Positions 49,608-62,029 of a stretch of 64,000 nt of DNA are shown here, one piece after another (positions within the stretch are counted from its first letter, which is position 1; every line of letters begins with the position of its first letter). Under the pieces are notes generated by a model, which saw only the letters and a program-made list of their open reading frames with translations, did not search any database and was not told the DNA's origin. The stretch is from Icerya purchasi. Taxonomy: Eukaryota; Arthropoda; Insecta; Hemiptera; Monophlebidae. The position numbers and the translations under genes were made by a program. The stretch lies in assembly GCA_039619475.1 (NCBI GenBank), contig CM077116.1, positions 276,101,258-276,165,257 of the forward strand, read 5' to 3'.

Positions 49608-49982
49608 TTATAAATTTTTCAAAAAATCGTGGAGAAGGAAAAGACAGGATATAGGAGGCAAAATACGGAATAGGAATACCAATTCACAGCAAACTGGAAT
49701 AGAAAACAGAACATTCGATTGAACGATGTGAACACTCAAATAACACATAATCAACATCGCAAACATGCTCTCCGTTTGCGCGGAGAGGACAATATGTAGA
49801 AGGAACCAACGAAAAACGGAAACAAGAGAAAGGCAACAGAGAGTGGCCAAAGCGCAGACGAATAATGGAGGTAACAGAACGACGAAGTGGAGGAAAAATA
49901 CAGAACCATATATATTGGTAGGAAGATTAGGTTGAACAGACAGATAGAAAGAACAACTGTTAGAATAAGAGGAAACATACAT
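49608..49982 (-). pseudogene. I/Loner-like LINE ORF2 C-terminal region
   Basis: One minus-strand frame gives IIRLRFGHSLLPFSCFRF, then a zinc-knuckle-like arrangement (CPLRANGEHVCDVDYVLFEC). This is the typical region after RNase H in I/Loner/R1-like LINEs (RLR.GH....C..C....HIL..C). Stops and frame changes follow. Other frames through the same bases are open by chance. Confidence 0.65.
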
Positions 49983-51589
49983 ATTCGAGCAAAACCTAAG
50001 ATGAAAACTTTTACATAGCGGAAGGATCTAATACCCCTTGGTACCGAATAAATCAGTTTTTTTTTAAAACTTGAGCTCCCACTTATTTAGAGTCGACTAG
50101 TTTATATTAAACTAGTTAATTTTTTATGTTTGTCCAACTCTACAAGTCGGGATCGAATTCTGTTTTACTGACAGATATTTTTAACACAGGGCCGACTCGC
50201 TTCGGTGTAAGTGAACTCTGCGGCGCTAAGTTCAAGTCATCTCAGAGTCGACTCTGGAGTCACAGTGGCCCATTTCTAGTAAGTAATATTTCCATTAGCA
50301 ACAATCACTGTTAATTTTTCTCTGGTTTTTATTCTTTTATTTTTATAGAATATTACTAATATGTTACATAATTACTAAATATTGTATTGAAATATTCAAG
50401 AAAAATTACAAGTTATTATTATAAAGAATTAAAATGTATTTATGTGAAATTAATATTTGCGAATATCTAGTGACTCAATATTATGTCTACATTATAAAGC
50501 CGATTCTGATGACTTCAACTTTTTTGCTGAAATACTTACTAGGGTTGAGTGAGCTTCATTTCTGAAAATCAGATTCCTTTCATCACTACAATCATTTGTT
50601 TTTTAATACTTCTTAATTTTTCTATTTGCCTCATACTATTCACTTACTTTATAAATTGTTTAACTACTTTCCCATTTGTTTCTTTCAGTTTTAAATGTAA
50701 ATAATGTTTATTATTATTTTTTTTTTTTTTAGTTTTTAATCAATATATTTATGTAAAGATTTTTTTTCTCTTAGGGAAATATGTTTATAACCGTCCAACA
50801 GAAAATGGTCTTCATGTTCAGCTAAAAATTCCCGGACTCCTAAAAGTTTCACTCAACTAAAAGTCATACACAGCCGTCAAAAAATGTATAAAATCAATAA
50901 TTGACGCGTAATTTGCCTTTCTTTCCACTACATGTAAGGAATGCTACATTATGAATTGGTTGATATTTAAGAGTTTCCCGAATTTCCTCCACCCACATAC
51001 CCATTTTGTTCTGCATCTTTCAACCTCCCAGTTGAGCATTTTATAAAAATTTATTACCACAACAGAAAACCACATTAGTTCTCAGCATAAGTTTCCGCCT
51101 CTACTGTGAATCTCTCTTGGTACAAGCCAAATTATCAGGTCAAATATCTTCGGAATAATGGAAGAGCGGGGCTTGGTTTTCCTTTCGCTACAAAAACTAG
51201 GTGGGGTGAACCCGTACGCACAGGTGCATTAGGATCAGTCATTTTGTGCGTGAACAGCAGAGGTTAAAAGCCAATAGCGTGCCTTGAAAGACCCACAGTA
51301 TGGACAGCAAGAATATTTCGTGAAGGTAAATAAATTTAAATTTATGTTTTTTTTGATCATTAAAATTATGTATATGTATATGTGCATGTGTATGTGTATG
51401 TGTATGTGTATGTATATGTAAGCAGAACGCAAAGTTGAATAGCTTTCTTTTTTTGAATAACGTTCCGTCAACGAATTTCTTGTCTTCTACAGGTTCCTTT
51501 ATTTGGTAAAAATATAAAACTAATTTTGAACACGAATACAAAATTAATCTGAATATCTAACACATCAAATGATAAAAAAATTGCGTTGG
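49983..51589. other. Non-coding stretch with a possible hAT end
   Basis: Repeated AGAGTCGAC(T) motifs near 50088 and 50247, and CAGTGGCCCATTTCTAG at 50263-50279, look like hAT subterminal sequence, but no second end or duplication was found. A (TATG)n tract lies at 51368-51419. Confidence 0.35.
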
Positions 51590-51970
51590 ATTTAAATTTA
51601 GTTTACAAATAGTTTTCGAATGGAAAAGCGAACTGGAATGAGCAACTGCTGACTTTGAATTTGTGTTGTGCAAGAATTGATCTTTACATTAGTGAAACTG
51701 TGTTTACGAAGAAGGCTTACTTTACCTAATTTGAGAAGAAACATGACTGTGTCCATCAAAGAAATTTTAGATGAAAAAGATGAAATTACTATAAATTCAA
51801 ACACAGAAATGGGAAAAGGAAAAAGACGTTCGGTTTGCCCCTATGCCGATGATAAAAGAACTTCGTTTTTATACGTATTGTATGCGGCACCCCGTACGCG
51901 ATGAGTATTGTGTGAACTTTTGTATACAGTGCGTGAATAAAAATCTTTCCTTATTTTTTTCATTGTTATT
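51590..51970 (+). pseudogene. piggyBac transposase C-terminal fragment
   Basis: The open frame 51668-51904 contains LVKLCLRRRLTLPN, which fits the L...L..RR.....P block near the C-terminus of piggyBac transposases. A linker and KRRSVCPYADDKRTSF follow. After a one-base frame change the sequence continues as a Cys/His-rich piece (YCMRHPVRDEYC, CIQCVNK), matching the C-terminal zinc-binding domain. The catalytic DDD core is not visible upstream, so this is a truncated remnant. Confidence 0.55.
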
Positions 51971-52272
51971 TTTAGTTTTTAGTACTAAATTAGTTTTTTC
52001 GTAAAACTTTTTTCACGAATAAAGTAAAAATTAAGCTAAAAGTATATTGTTTTCTCGAATTTTTCTTAACCCAAAAAAAACATATTTTCAATAATCAAAA
52101 TAATTATAGTTTCTGAAAATGGCATACTCGCTGTATCTTTTTTTTCTCTAAAATTCAGCTATACAACCGCGTAAGAATTTTAACTTTCACATTAAAATTT
52201 GTTTGAGATATAATTTTTTTAAAATTGAAAATCGATTTTTCCACAATTTTCTTGTATATATATTGTTATAAC

Positions 52273-52273
<1 letters not shown>

Positions 52274-52304
<31 letters not shown>
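52274..52304. repeat. (ATT)n microsatellite
   Basis: About ten ATT units. Confidence 0.9.
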
Positions 52305-52305
<1 letters not shown>

Positions 52306-52377
52306 AATAGCTAAAAAACAACTGGATCATAAAATTCTGAACGCCTTCTTCTCGGAAAAAATAATAGCAGAACTTTT

Positions 52378-52607
52378 TTAACCCATGATACAGATGGTGT
52401 CCCAAAATTTATAAGTACGGACGGAGGGTTAAAGTATTAATGTCAATCAAATTTCTGGTTGCGACTATTAAAAATTCCGTTGCAGGGTTCTTTATTGTTG
52501 TATAAAAACTAATAAAAATCAATTTTTTTTTTTTAGTCTCAATACCCAGTGCAGCAGTTGGATTAGGAGCGCGGCTTGTATGTCTATATTCTGTCATAGA
52601 GGGTTAA
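52378..52607. repeat. Cluster of piggyBac-like TTAA ends
   Basis: TTAACCC at 52378-52384, GGGTTAA at 52426-52432 and GGGTTAA at 52601-52607 lie close together, about 450-650 bp after the piggyBac C-terminus. One of the last two is a candidate for its right end. A matching left end was not found. Confidence 0.35.
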
Positions 52608-53330
52608 TGATTTCAGCAACGTAAAAAAAGAATAGGCAAAATTTGATGTTCTTGCTTGGGCCAAAAATTGATAACACATTTTCTAGAGCTTGTATTTACC
52701 ATAGTAATTGTTTTATTTAAATTTTTACGTTTAATTTATATTTACCGTGACAACGATTTTATTTGATAAATTTACCGTAATAAATACTTTTTTAATTTAT
52801 CGAGTGCATTTTATTTTTCTATTTTTTTCATTTCATCGACTAAAAAAACCCATAGATTAGCTAAATCACACTAAACTCTTCCACAGGAATCAGTCTATTC
52901 ACTGTTGGGAACCGGAACAAAATCGGTTCGTTAATTGGTGAAATCAGCGCGCATAAACAGACAGACAGGTAGACAATCATATTCTTCGATTTTCAATCTA
53001 TGTAAATGAAAAGCGGAAAATTTGTTTGTCTGTTTTGCTGTCTATCTGTGTGCGCTAATTTCACCGAATATTTGTTCCGATTTTCACTAATGGATAGATT
53101 CATTCCCGTAGAAGGTTTTAGTGTACAATTTATAAATTTCGAGTATGATTTAGTCGAGCTATGGTGGTATCCATCAATTTTACTGAATGGACAGATAGAA
53201 GGAAAGATTGTGTTAGAGAAGGAAGAACCGTAAATAATCTAACCGATATCTAGTATGCAATTTTAACCATAGAGCTAGCAGGTTGGAAGCGGCAATTTAG
53301 CTAAGAAATCCGCCATCTCATTACTCATTG
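52608..53330. other. Non-coding stretch
   Basis: A short direct and inverted word set around TCTGTTTG/ACAGACAG was seen, but nothing that supports a gene. Confidence 0.4.
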
Positions 53331-53819
53331 TCAGAACAAATCAACGTGGATAGAATGGAAAGCGAGAAGATTGTAGATAAGGAATCGAATATGAAAAGTG
53401 ACAAAATCGCAAGAGTGAGTGGAGAAAGGAGAGGAAATAGCCTGGAGGGCACTCATGAAGTCGCAGATAGTCAAACAGTTGGAAAAGGAGCGTAGAGAAG
53501 ATACATAGACAATGGTACGCAAGATGGCGGTAAGTTCAGAGTAAAGATAGTGCAGAAGGAAAGAAGACACAAAAAGACACAAGTGATTAATGTCAGGAAA
53601 AATTAAGGACTCCGAATCATTTGTGAGTATGGTCTTCTGGGAATGGAATAAGGACCTAACGATACTGTGGAATTCCTGCTTAACTACAGATTTGGAGAGA
53701 AATCTAGCAGAAAGAGGGAGGAAGATTACATTGTAAGGATGGGAAAGAGTGGCGAAGTCGAAAAAAAAGTAAGAACGATTAGTCGGAATAGTATAAGACG
53801 AGAAAAAACTAAGATGCAA
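53331..53819 (-). pseudogene. I/Loner-like LINE RNase H domain fragment
   Basis: A 162-codon minus frame, the longest open frame outside the Jockey copy. It fits the RNase H domain of I/Loner-like LINEs: TILTNDSES (first Asp), SELTAIL (Glu) and CDFMSALQAI (third Asp region). The upstream part is consistent with the linker between RT and RNase H. The usual TD of the third motif reads CD, and the final catalytic Asp is missing because the frame ends. No ATG start is expected, since this is a domain inside a longer ORF. Confidence 0.6.
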
Positions 53820-55200
53820 TGAAATATGAGCTAGGATAGGAATTTTCTAAGGATCGACTAACCGCGAAGGTCGTAGTAACGTATTTTTTTGAAGAACTTT
53901 TTCTCAGTTCAGCTCAATTTAGATTCAATCTTCAAGAAACGTAGACGTACACGGGCTGTTGACAGTTTTTTAAATCGTTTTGAGCGTTAATTTTAATGTT
54001 TTTGTGTGTAAAATGTGAGACCGTTACATTCCCTGATATTTCATTAATTCACGATTTCTCAAACATCGTTCTAATTTGCCGTCGCTATTATATGGTTCCG
54101 TCAAGGATGCTAACTCGGCCAAAACCAAAAATTCCCCCGTGCACGTTCGTAAGAACAGTCGAATTGCGCACGGACTGCGTTGGCGTCTGAATGGTAGTAG
54201 TGGAAAGCTAAACTGGTAATATGTGCCTAAGTGCATCCGTACTGTGTGTCGATTAACATCGAGCTGATGAAAGATGGTGACAATCCTGTTAAAATCGGAC
54301 ATACATGCATGAACACGAATAACTGAAATTGCAAATTATATCGAGCTGTTTGCATTTTCAATGAAGGCTTTTTACCGATTTTAAAAATTATCGATGCCAT
54401 GGGAATTACTGTTGGTCCCGAGAAGCTTATGTGTTCGCTACTAAACGGTGGACAGTATTCAAATTGAGCGCTCCCCGAGTAACGAGCTTCTGTCTTCTAA
54501 GGAAGCTAGAACTGCTCGTAAATAAAAACGAAAACGAACTTCCGAAAATATTTTGAAGTAGAAGAAGACACACTTTATGGAATCGCCGATTAACAAAATA
54601 TAACTATAACATACCATTCTATAACTTAGAACTGCTGCGGCTGCTTAAAAATTGCTCAAAACTTTAAACGCGTTTCTCTCAAAACTACTTTTTTCGACGT
54701 AGTTGACATGATATCTCAAGTTCTATTTAACCAATTTACTTCGAATTTTATACCAACCTTCAATATATAACCTTCTATCGTCCCTATCACTTTCGTGTCA
54801 AAATTATGCTTTTTTACTATTTTAAAAAATTTTATAAAAATAGGATCAAAAAATGTACCTTTTTTCTTCAGACAGCCGACATTTTTTGGAAAAAAAAATT
54901 CCGTTTTCTCTCAGGTAGAACCTATAACGACATTCTTACTGATTAAGAATCTGTTTTTAAATTTTATTTTAGATGACCAGAAGGGCTGGTAATCGTGTCA
55001 ACCAGAGTACCCCCTCTTTTTGTTTACCCCAACTTTACCAACTTATATAACTGTTTCAATTTTAATTATTTTTATTCCAAATTTTTTCGATATATTTTTA
55101 AGATATCAATAAATATCTCGCAAAAAAATGGATAGTAAAAATATTTTTTTTTATTATTTTTTTTTTTATCGAACTCGAAAAAACGCCCAAAATGTATGCT
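53820..55200. other. Non-coding stretch between LINE fragments
   Basis: It contains the 16-base word AACCAGAGTACCCCCT at 55000-55015, repeated at 55205-55220. The ORFs near 54.0-54.3 kb were not recognised. Confidence 0.4.
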
Positions 55201-56040
55201 GCTAAACCAGAGTACCCCCTTAAATCTGTGGTTAGCGGAAGATTTAACGAAACCGGTGATGAGTGTTAAGCGAAATGAAAGTTTTTTTAAGAGGATTTTC
55301 GATACCAGCCCGTAAAATGTGCTCGTTAGTTTAGTTCGACTCCGATTAAACTTTTACACAATAAGCTTAATACGACCGGAGTACTCTTACGGTCTTTAAG
55401 AGATGAACAGAATGGTTTGAAAATATAATCATCGGGCAGAATTTGAATATGTACAAACCAAGTAAATTTACCATCTAAATGTAAGTTCAAATACTTATCA
55501 CAAGTAGGATATGTTAATGCGGTGATTATAAATTAATATTAGAATGAGTTCGATTGTGTCTAGAGTGAAAATGTAAGAGTGGAATAATTTACCGATGAAT
55601 GGTCCATCTCAATATTTCGGAAATGTTTCTCTCAGCGTCAGTTGACATACTTTTAGTTGCTACGAATACAGTTCGCGATATTTTTATGTACATTGAATAA
55701 TACGAAATCATCAGCATATGAAAACATTTTGTGTTCGGAAAGATTTAACGGATTCCGAAAAATCAGAAACGTACAGCTATTAAATAGTCGGGGATTAGAA
55801 ATTTTAGTTAGATCTTTTGAAAGTTGCGTGACACTCAGTTCCATAAGAAACGAAGTTTAGAAAGTGCGGATTATTTTAGAAGACGAGCCATTAAGCTGAG
55901 GATATCCTCTTTATCAATTCGCCATATCAGCTTATTTTTAATTATCAGTTCAAACGCTTTTTTCAGATGCGAGACAGATAGGTGTAAACGAACAAGTACA
56001 GTAAACAGTTTTATCGATTTTGGCCAAAGAAGAAACTAGA
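55200..56040 (-). pseudogene. I/Loner-like LINE reverse transcriptase fragment
   Basis: On the minus strand, KKAFELIIKNKLIWRID (55920-55990, equivalent of the AFD block, with Asp changed to Glu) is followed after stops by KMFSYADDFVLFNVHKNI (about 55670-55730), the YADD catalytic block with the typical HK.I continuation. Weaker RT-like words go on to about 55200. It precedes the RNase H fragment on the same strand, in the order expected for one element. Confidence 0.55.
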
Positions 56041-57669
56041 AAATGAATTCAATCATTAGCGGCCTGTCTATTAAATATTATATTTCTTACTAGCCGGTCT
56101 GACAAAATATCCATTCGCACCTATTTACGGTTTCAGTATACACGGTAAAAATGCGATATTCTCTACAGTCGCATAAATGAACGGACATTTAATGACCAAA
56201 ACTTTTGCGGTGTCAATATATTACTTTGTGACTGATCTTTTTTTTTATAGTTTAATCGAAAAATAAATATTCTTATTCTAGTTTATTCCGAGAATTTTAA
56301 CCAGTGATCGTACTGATCATGGTTGGCTTTTTGTAATGTAGTGCATAGGTAATTTATAGTGATTGAAAATGTCGTTTACATTACCCTTTTTTTTTTTTTT
56401 TTTTTAACTTAACAGTTGGAAATTATAAAAATCTTTTTGTTCATAAAATATGCACAGCATGTCTTGGAAATTGGCGTGTTTGCAGTATATTATAAATCGA
56501 TGAATTATGGAACAGTGATTTCGAAAGCATGATGTTGACAAACCGAATGATAGTGTTCCTACTTGTTACACTAAACGAGGTAAAGATTTCAAATGGGTAC
56601 AATACATCAAGATGGTAGAAGTGTGTTCTACGTCAATAATAGGTGTAATCGAAGCTGCCTGTTTTTTCTTTTTTTTTTTTTGGCTCCTCAAGAAGGGATC
56701 TCTTTTTTGTTCGCCATTATGGATATTAACTTAACGCAAGAGGAATTTTTCTATATTTTTAATGAGCAACAGCAGCAGGATTCGAACGAAATTTTACCGA
56801 AACGAAACCTCACTGTTTAACCAGCTACATCGTGGCAGTTGGCTCTAGTGGTTAGTTATTTGTTTTTAATAATTTGTATTTGCCACCTAAAATCGAACTC
56901 ACAGCACGTAATTGGGGTTGTTTGTCTAAGCGTTCTAATTTTTTCTTTTATTGTGATTTTAATTACTATTATTATTATGATTATTAGTATTATTATTACT
57001 ACTACTGCTATTATTTTGTTGGTTCTTTTTAACTTGTTTACTCGCTATTTTCAATTTTAATTTCGTTTTTGCGATAATTTAAAAGAAATTAGTTTTTTTT
57101 TTTACTCCTATAAATTAAAAATATACAAAAATTTTAATGAAAAATATTTCGTAGCGATAAAAATAGGTAATACTTTAATAAGAAATTCCAAAATTAGGTT
57201 TATTTCTGATTTATCAAAAGGAAATTGCAGAATTTAAAGGTCCTTCGTACCACTACACCGTCTTATAAATGATCCGAATAGTAATATTTTCTTCCACGGT
57301 TAAAAATGTGAAAATAATTTTAAAATTATTCTGTAAAATTGCGAAATTAGTGCGAATATATATGTTTCCCCTTTTTATTTATTTATTTCTTTCAACTTTT
57401 TCGTAAAGTATGATTTTTACGGGTTTTCTTTGAACATTGCGCTGTAAAAAGTTCATTCTACGTGTTAAATATGAAAGACTATTTCGTAGATGAAAATATT
57501 TTTAACGTTCGGTATTTATCAAATCGAAAACAGATATCAAATGGTTATTATTTAAAAAAAATAATGAATAACAAATTAGTTTTCGTTCAATATGAATGTA
57601 ACATTTACCGTTGAAGTTTATCTGATTTATTGACATGCGAGCTTAAAAATAGTTGAATCAAAAAAATAT
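56041..57669. other. AT-rich non-coding stretch
   Basis: T runs (56389-56405) and A/T-rich chance ORFs. Nothing else was supported. Confidence 0.5.
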
Positions 57670-57960
57670 CGAATGAAATTTAAGGAATGAAATTTAAGAA
57701 ATGAAATTTAAGAATGAAATTTAAGGAATGAAATTTAAGGAATGAAATTTAAGGAATGAAGTTTAAAAAATGAAATTTAAGGAATGAAGTTTAAAAAATG
57801 AAATTTAAGGAATGAAGTTTAAAAAATGAAATTTAAGGAATGAAATTTAAGGAATGAAATTTAAGGAATGAAGTTTAAAATATGAAATTTAAGGAATGAA
57901 GTTTAAAAAATGAAATTTAAGGAATGAAGTTTAAGGAATGAAATTTAAGGAATGAAATTA
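57670..57960. repeat. Minisatellite, 21 units of a 14-bp repeat
   Basis: The consensus unit is GGAATGAAATTTAA. Common variants are GGAATGAAGTTTAA and AAAATGAAATTTAA. The last two often alternate, giving a 28-bp higher-order unit in the middle of the array. Two units have lost one base. Confidence 0.95.
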
Positions 57961-60549
57961 AACACTACGCTACCGCGCAAACTAAAAATAAAACGAATAT
58001 ACTTTTATTTACTATTTTTTACGCACATTTCATTGACAGAAGCCTTAATATTACCTTAGATTATACTACGGACTCATGAGGGTACCAGCGGCTTTGCGAG
58101 ACAAATTCTTTATTTTGACGTGATTGATGACATTAAATGACGAAAATGATTTTACGAGCAAGAAGTAAATTTTTCTCTAGCAACTTATTACTCTATGACC
58201 GAATTGTAGATGAAATACAAAACTGGCGAGTGATTTTAGATAATGATTATTCGGCATATTGCAAGCGGAAAGCAGTTTGGGTTTCGCTGAACATTATCAG
58301 ACATGAACATAATATTTTCGCATACCGATATTCACTTATTCGACGTGGAGCAAAATGATTATCACTTCGTAAACTAGCGTCCGACCAGACTTTCGATTTA
58401 AGTTTCGGTTTCAGCCAAATATTAGTCGAACTTTCGGTTTGAACCGAAACTTTGATTGTACTGCTTTATTTTACCTGAATTGGGTGCTAGCTTAAAGATG
58501 AAACACCATTTCATATTTGAATTTTCACCTCAGGGCAAATGATGTTACCCGCTCAGTTTAGCATGTATAAATTTACCATTCGTTTAAATTTCGAAAATTC
58601 CTTTCAATAGAAATATGAAACACGTTTCCGGTAAAACAGTGAAAAACGAAGGACTATATGACCTTCTTCGAATGTTTACTTTCTGATGTTTATGTTATTT
58701 CATAAAAAACTGATCTGCTTTTATAACAGTAACAGGAGCAATAAATAGAGAAGTGACCATTATTTTTGATTTATTATATTAGACTGTTTAATTATGACTA
58801 TTAATTGAGTAAATTTTAATTTTTTTATAGCAAAAATTATTATGTAATAAGCGTATTTGAATTTTATTTAAAAAAAAAAAAAACTTATTCTCAAACATGT
58901 AGGTACATTGAAAAACAAAAGTTTTAGTGAGGGTTATAGAGTTAAAGTTGGTTAGTCAATAAATGTATGCTGCAAAAGAACTGAAAACATATGAACTTAT
59001 CAGGAAAATAAAAGTATAATCAAAATCGTCAGGACAAATTAAAATAATAATTTTCTCCGAATTTAATTTGGCTCAAATTTTTTCGACCAATTAGAAAAAG
59101 TACCAAATCTTTTTCAACTTAGAAAGAGAAACGAATTGTACACCGTGATGAGTATACATCAATAATTTTACACCCATTTTGAAACTGTTGTACTTGCCGG
59201 TTGGTTAGAAAAATGGAAATTTTTTGAAGTTTTATAATACAAGTATTTTCGTCACTTTCATGGCCGTTATAATGAACTTATGTTCCTCCTCATTCGTGTA
59301 ATGAACTTTCATTTGGCTCTTTTAAAGTTCGTGGCTCTGTTTATCCGTAGAAGTTGCGACCGTAACAAATATGCCGAAAAAACTGGCAGTAGCGGAAGCA
59401 GAAAAAAATTGACACACTTGTAACGTGCCGGTAATGAATAGGTGGTGTCCAGCGTGTACTTTTAATCGGAATTATTAAACGTTTCAGAAGTTGCAGAAGC
59501 GCGGACGAAGCGAGTGTTCGGCATAGTTGTTGTAAGAAGCTGTTCTTCTTAAATACAGTAGCTGGTCGGACGTAGTGCATTAGATGGAACGGCAAGGGCG
59601 GGCGATTTAATTAAATTCCAAGAAATAGATTCGAACAGACAGATGACAAATGCGTTTTTATAAAGGTAATAATAGGGCAGACTGACGCTGATAACGACTG
59701 TATGCGCGTGTACTGCTCATGTGTGGCTGTGTATGTTGCTAAAAACGTTTGCGTTCAATGAGCATGCTGTATACAGACAAAAGCTTCTGTGAAATGCCGC
59801 TGTCACAAAGCTAACACATGTCTACCTCGTCTTTGCGCTCCCAACGCTCGCAGCTTTTTTTATTATTATTACTATTTCAGTTTTCCCGCTTATTTCATTG
59901 TCCCGCCCTTTCGGTTAAAGCAGATTATTCGAATAAAATATACATTGTTATCTAACCGGAATTTTTAAACAAAAAGTCTCCCCCTAGCAGCGTCAAAAAT
60001 TTCCCTCCTTTCCGCGCTAGTAAAATTTTCTTTTCGAACTTTCCGCCTAGTTTTTGTAATATTTTAAGCAGTTTTCGCTAGTAGCTGCAATCGTACAAGC
60101 CCCTAAAGTCAACTTCGGTTATCGGTGTTAAATTAAACGTACACTTTATTCTCGCAACTGTACAAAATCAGAAAGATTCGGTTAGTTTTAAATCCCTTAA
60201 TACATTGCATGAGAAATATACTATTTGCCCCGGGAATAACGTTTTCAGGACCGATCACATCAGTAGCCGCCAAGGAGGAAGGCTGGATGTAACGGAGGCT
60301 TACAGCAGAAGTTTTATTCATCGAGATAAATTTCTTTTTCGTTCTTTTTTTTTTTTTTTTTGTATTTTTCGTACACGTTAATAGAGCATCTTTGGCCAGA
60401 AACAACAGGGGAGAGGATCAATTAGATATCGGAGATTGATAAAACGAAAGAAACCGAGAGAAGGAATGATGGATAGAGAGGGAAATGAAAAAAACCAAAG
60501 GAGCATAATAAACTTTAAGAAGTCGAAATATCGGTCCTATGGCAATAAG
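57961..60549. other. Non-coding stretch with a GC-richer segment
   Basis: The palindrome TTTCGGTTTGAACCGAAA is at 58432-58449. From about 59340 to 60020 the base composition is clearly less AT-rich than around it, but no exon or transposon could be assigned. Confidence 0.4.
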
Positions 60550-60881
60550 GAATAGAATGTCGAGATGGATATTCGAACAGGATGAGTTGACGTATCATTG
60601 TTTGGATGAAGAGGCCAATATGGAGCAAATTTTACCAGGGTAAACGGATGTAAGAAGAAGGTAACAGAACACGATTAATAAGCGAATAATGGAAACAACA
60701 GCAGAACGTCGATATAGAGGAAAATCATAGAACTGAACAAACAGGTAGAAAGATGATTTATTTGAAGAGGACGAAACATAGAAACCAGGCGCTGAAATCT
60801 ATGAATTGGGATGTTCCGTAAAAAAAGTATATAGGTTCGAATCTGGAATTTTAGAAAAGGAAGCGCACGAGGAAGCGGCAA
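60550..60881 (-). pseudogene. I/Loner-like LINE ORF2 C-terminal region, second copy
   Basis: The minus-strand frame reads HLSTCLFSSMIFLYIDVLLLF, closely resembling LSICLFNLIFLPIYMVLYF at the fragment near 49.95 kb. Another frame gives PLYRRSAVVSIIRLL, matching PPLRRSVTSIIRLRF there. The two fragments therefore belong to the same LINE family. Stops and frameshifts are present. Confidence 0.5.
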
Positions 60882-61076
60882 CTACAGAATGCAACATTTC
60901 ATTAGCAATTATACCTACATGACGAGGAATCCCAAACAAATATCAATATGAGTTGAATGCAGAAAATAGGTAAAATATTTTGAGGACAGATTTTGTTTAG
61001 CAATAATACAAATTTATTTAGATGAAAATTTTTTACGTTTAATAATTGGTATTTAATAATATAAAAAGAAAATGAA

Positions 61077-61079
<3 letters not shown>

Positions 61080-61111
<32 letters not shown>
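61080..61111. repeat. (CT)n microsatellite
   Basis: About sixteen CT units. Confidence 0.9.
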
Positions 61112-61114
<3 letters not shown>

Positions 61115-61432
61115 GACATGTTCATGGATTAAAATATGCCCATTTCCAACTACCGCGGTCGGTGTAGTTGGTTGTTTTACGTGGTGGTCTTGTCCAATTT
61201 CGGCGTTAATTTATATTCGAAATTAACAAAAAGTACTGAACAAACATGATGCGCAATGGATTATACTTTAATACTTTCTAGAGTTTTATGTGTGAACGAC
61301 ATACTATTAAAAATGGCAATTAACTGACGGTTATTTTATCCTCAAATGTCGTATTTTTATTTATTTATTTATTTTATTTTTTTTTTTATGAATAGAAAAA
61401 CATTCAGTTAATATGCTAATAGCGTATCAGCG

Positions 61433-61554
61433 TAGAACTGTTGATATTTTTTAAAATATCAGATTTTCGATATATCGATATTTTTAAATTTAAATATATC
61501 AATATCGGAGTTTGATATATCGAAAAAAATATAGATATTTTATTAACAGTACTA
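61433..61554. mobile_element. Small TATCGATA-rich hAT-like MITE
   Basis: TAGAACTGTTGATAT at the left faces the complement of TAGTACTGTTAATAAAATAT at the right. Between them are repeated ATCGATAT palindromes. A clear 8-bp target duplication was not found. Confidence 0.45.
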
Positions 61555-62029
61555 GCAGGAAACACTTTTTGTATCAACTTTTTTAAAATACGTCCATACA
61601 ATGGAAAAATTTGTCGAAGAAGTCATATTATGGCACTAAACTATTTCTATGATAGCTAGATATGAAATAAATTAATACGAATAAACACGTGCAAACAGTA
61701 ATTTTTCATAACCTCTGCCTTTAACTTCGCTCACTGTTAATCACAGACTAAATAGAGGTAGAGATGCTAAGATGTTAACGCTCACGGTGACAAGTAACGA
61801 CAACAGTAAGTAAATTAGTTACTAGGTATTATAGTAATTTTTTTTTTTTTTCATACCACATTCATCTGTACAAAATTATATTTCGTTTTAAGATAATAAG
61901 TAAATAAATAAACTAGAAAAAGAGGAAAAACATAATATAGTGTAAGTGCAGTAGATTAAGTTTATGTTGATTTTGCAGATTAAATAATTTATGAGAAAAA
62001 ATTAAAAATAAAAATTTATTTAAAAAAAA

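Noticed and set aside
49751..49978. 75-codon minus ORF as a separate protein
   Set aside because: A wrong frame of the LINE C-terminal fragment. The RLRFGH/CPLRANGEHVC frame is the meaningful one.
53996..54302. Overlapping ORFs on both strands
   Set aside because: Considered as a transposase helix-turn-helix piece, but no motif could be matched with confidence.
57670..57960. CRISPR array
   Set aside because: Units are contiguous without unique spacers, and the window is eukaryotic. It is a minisatellite.
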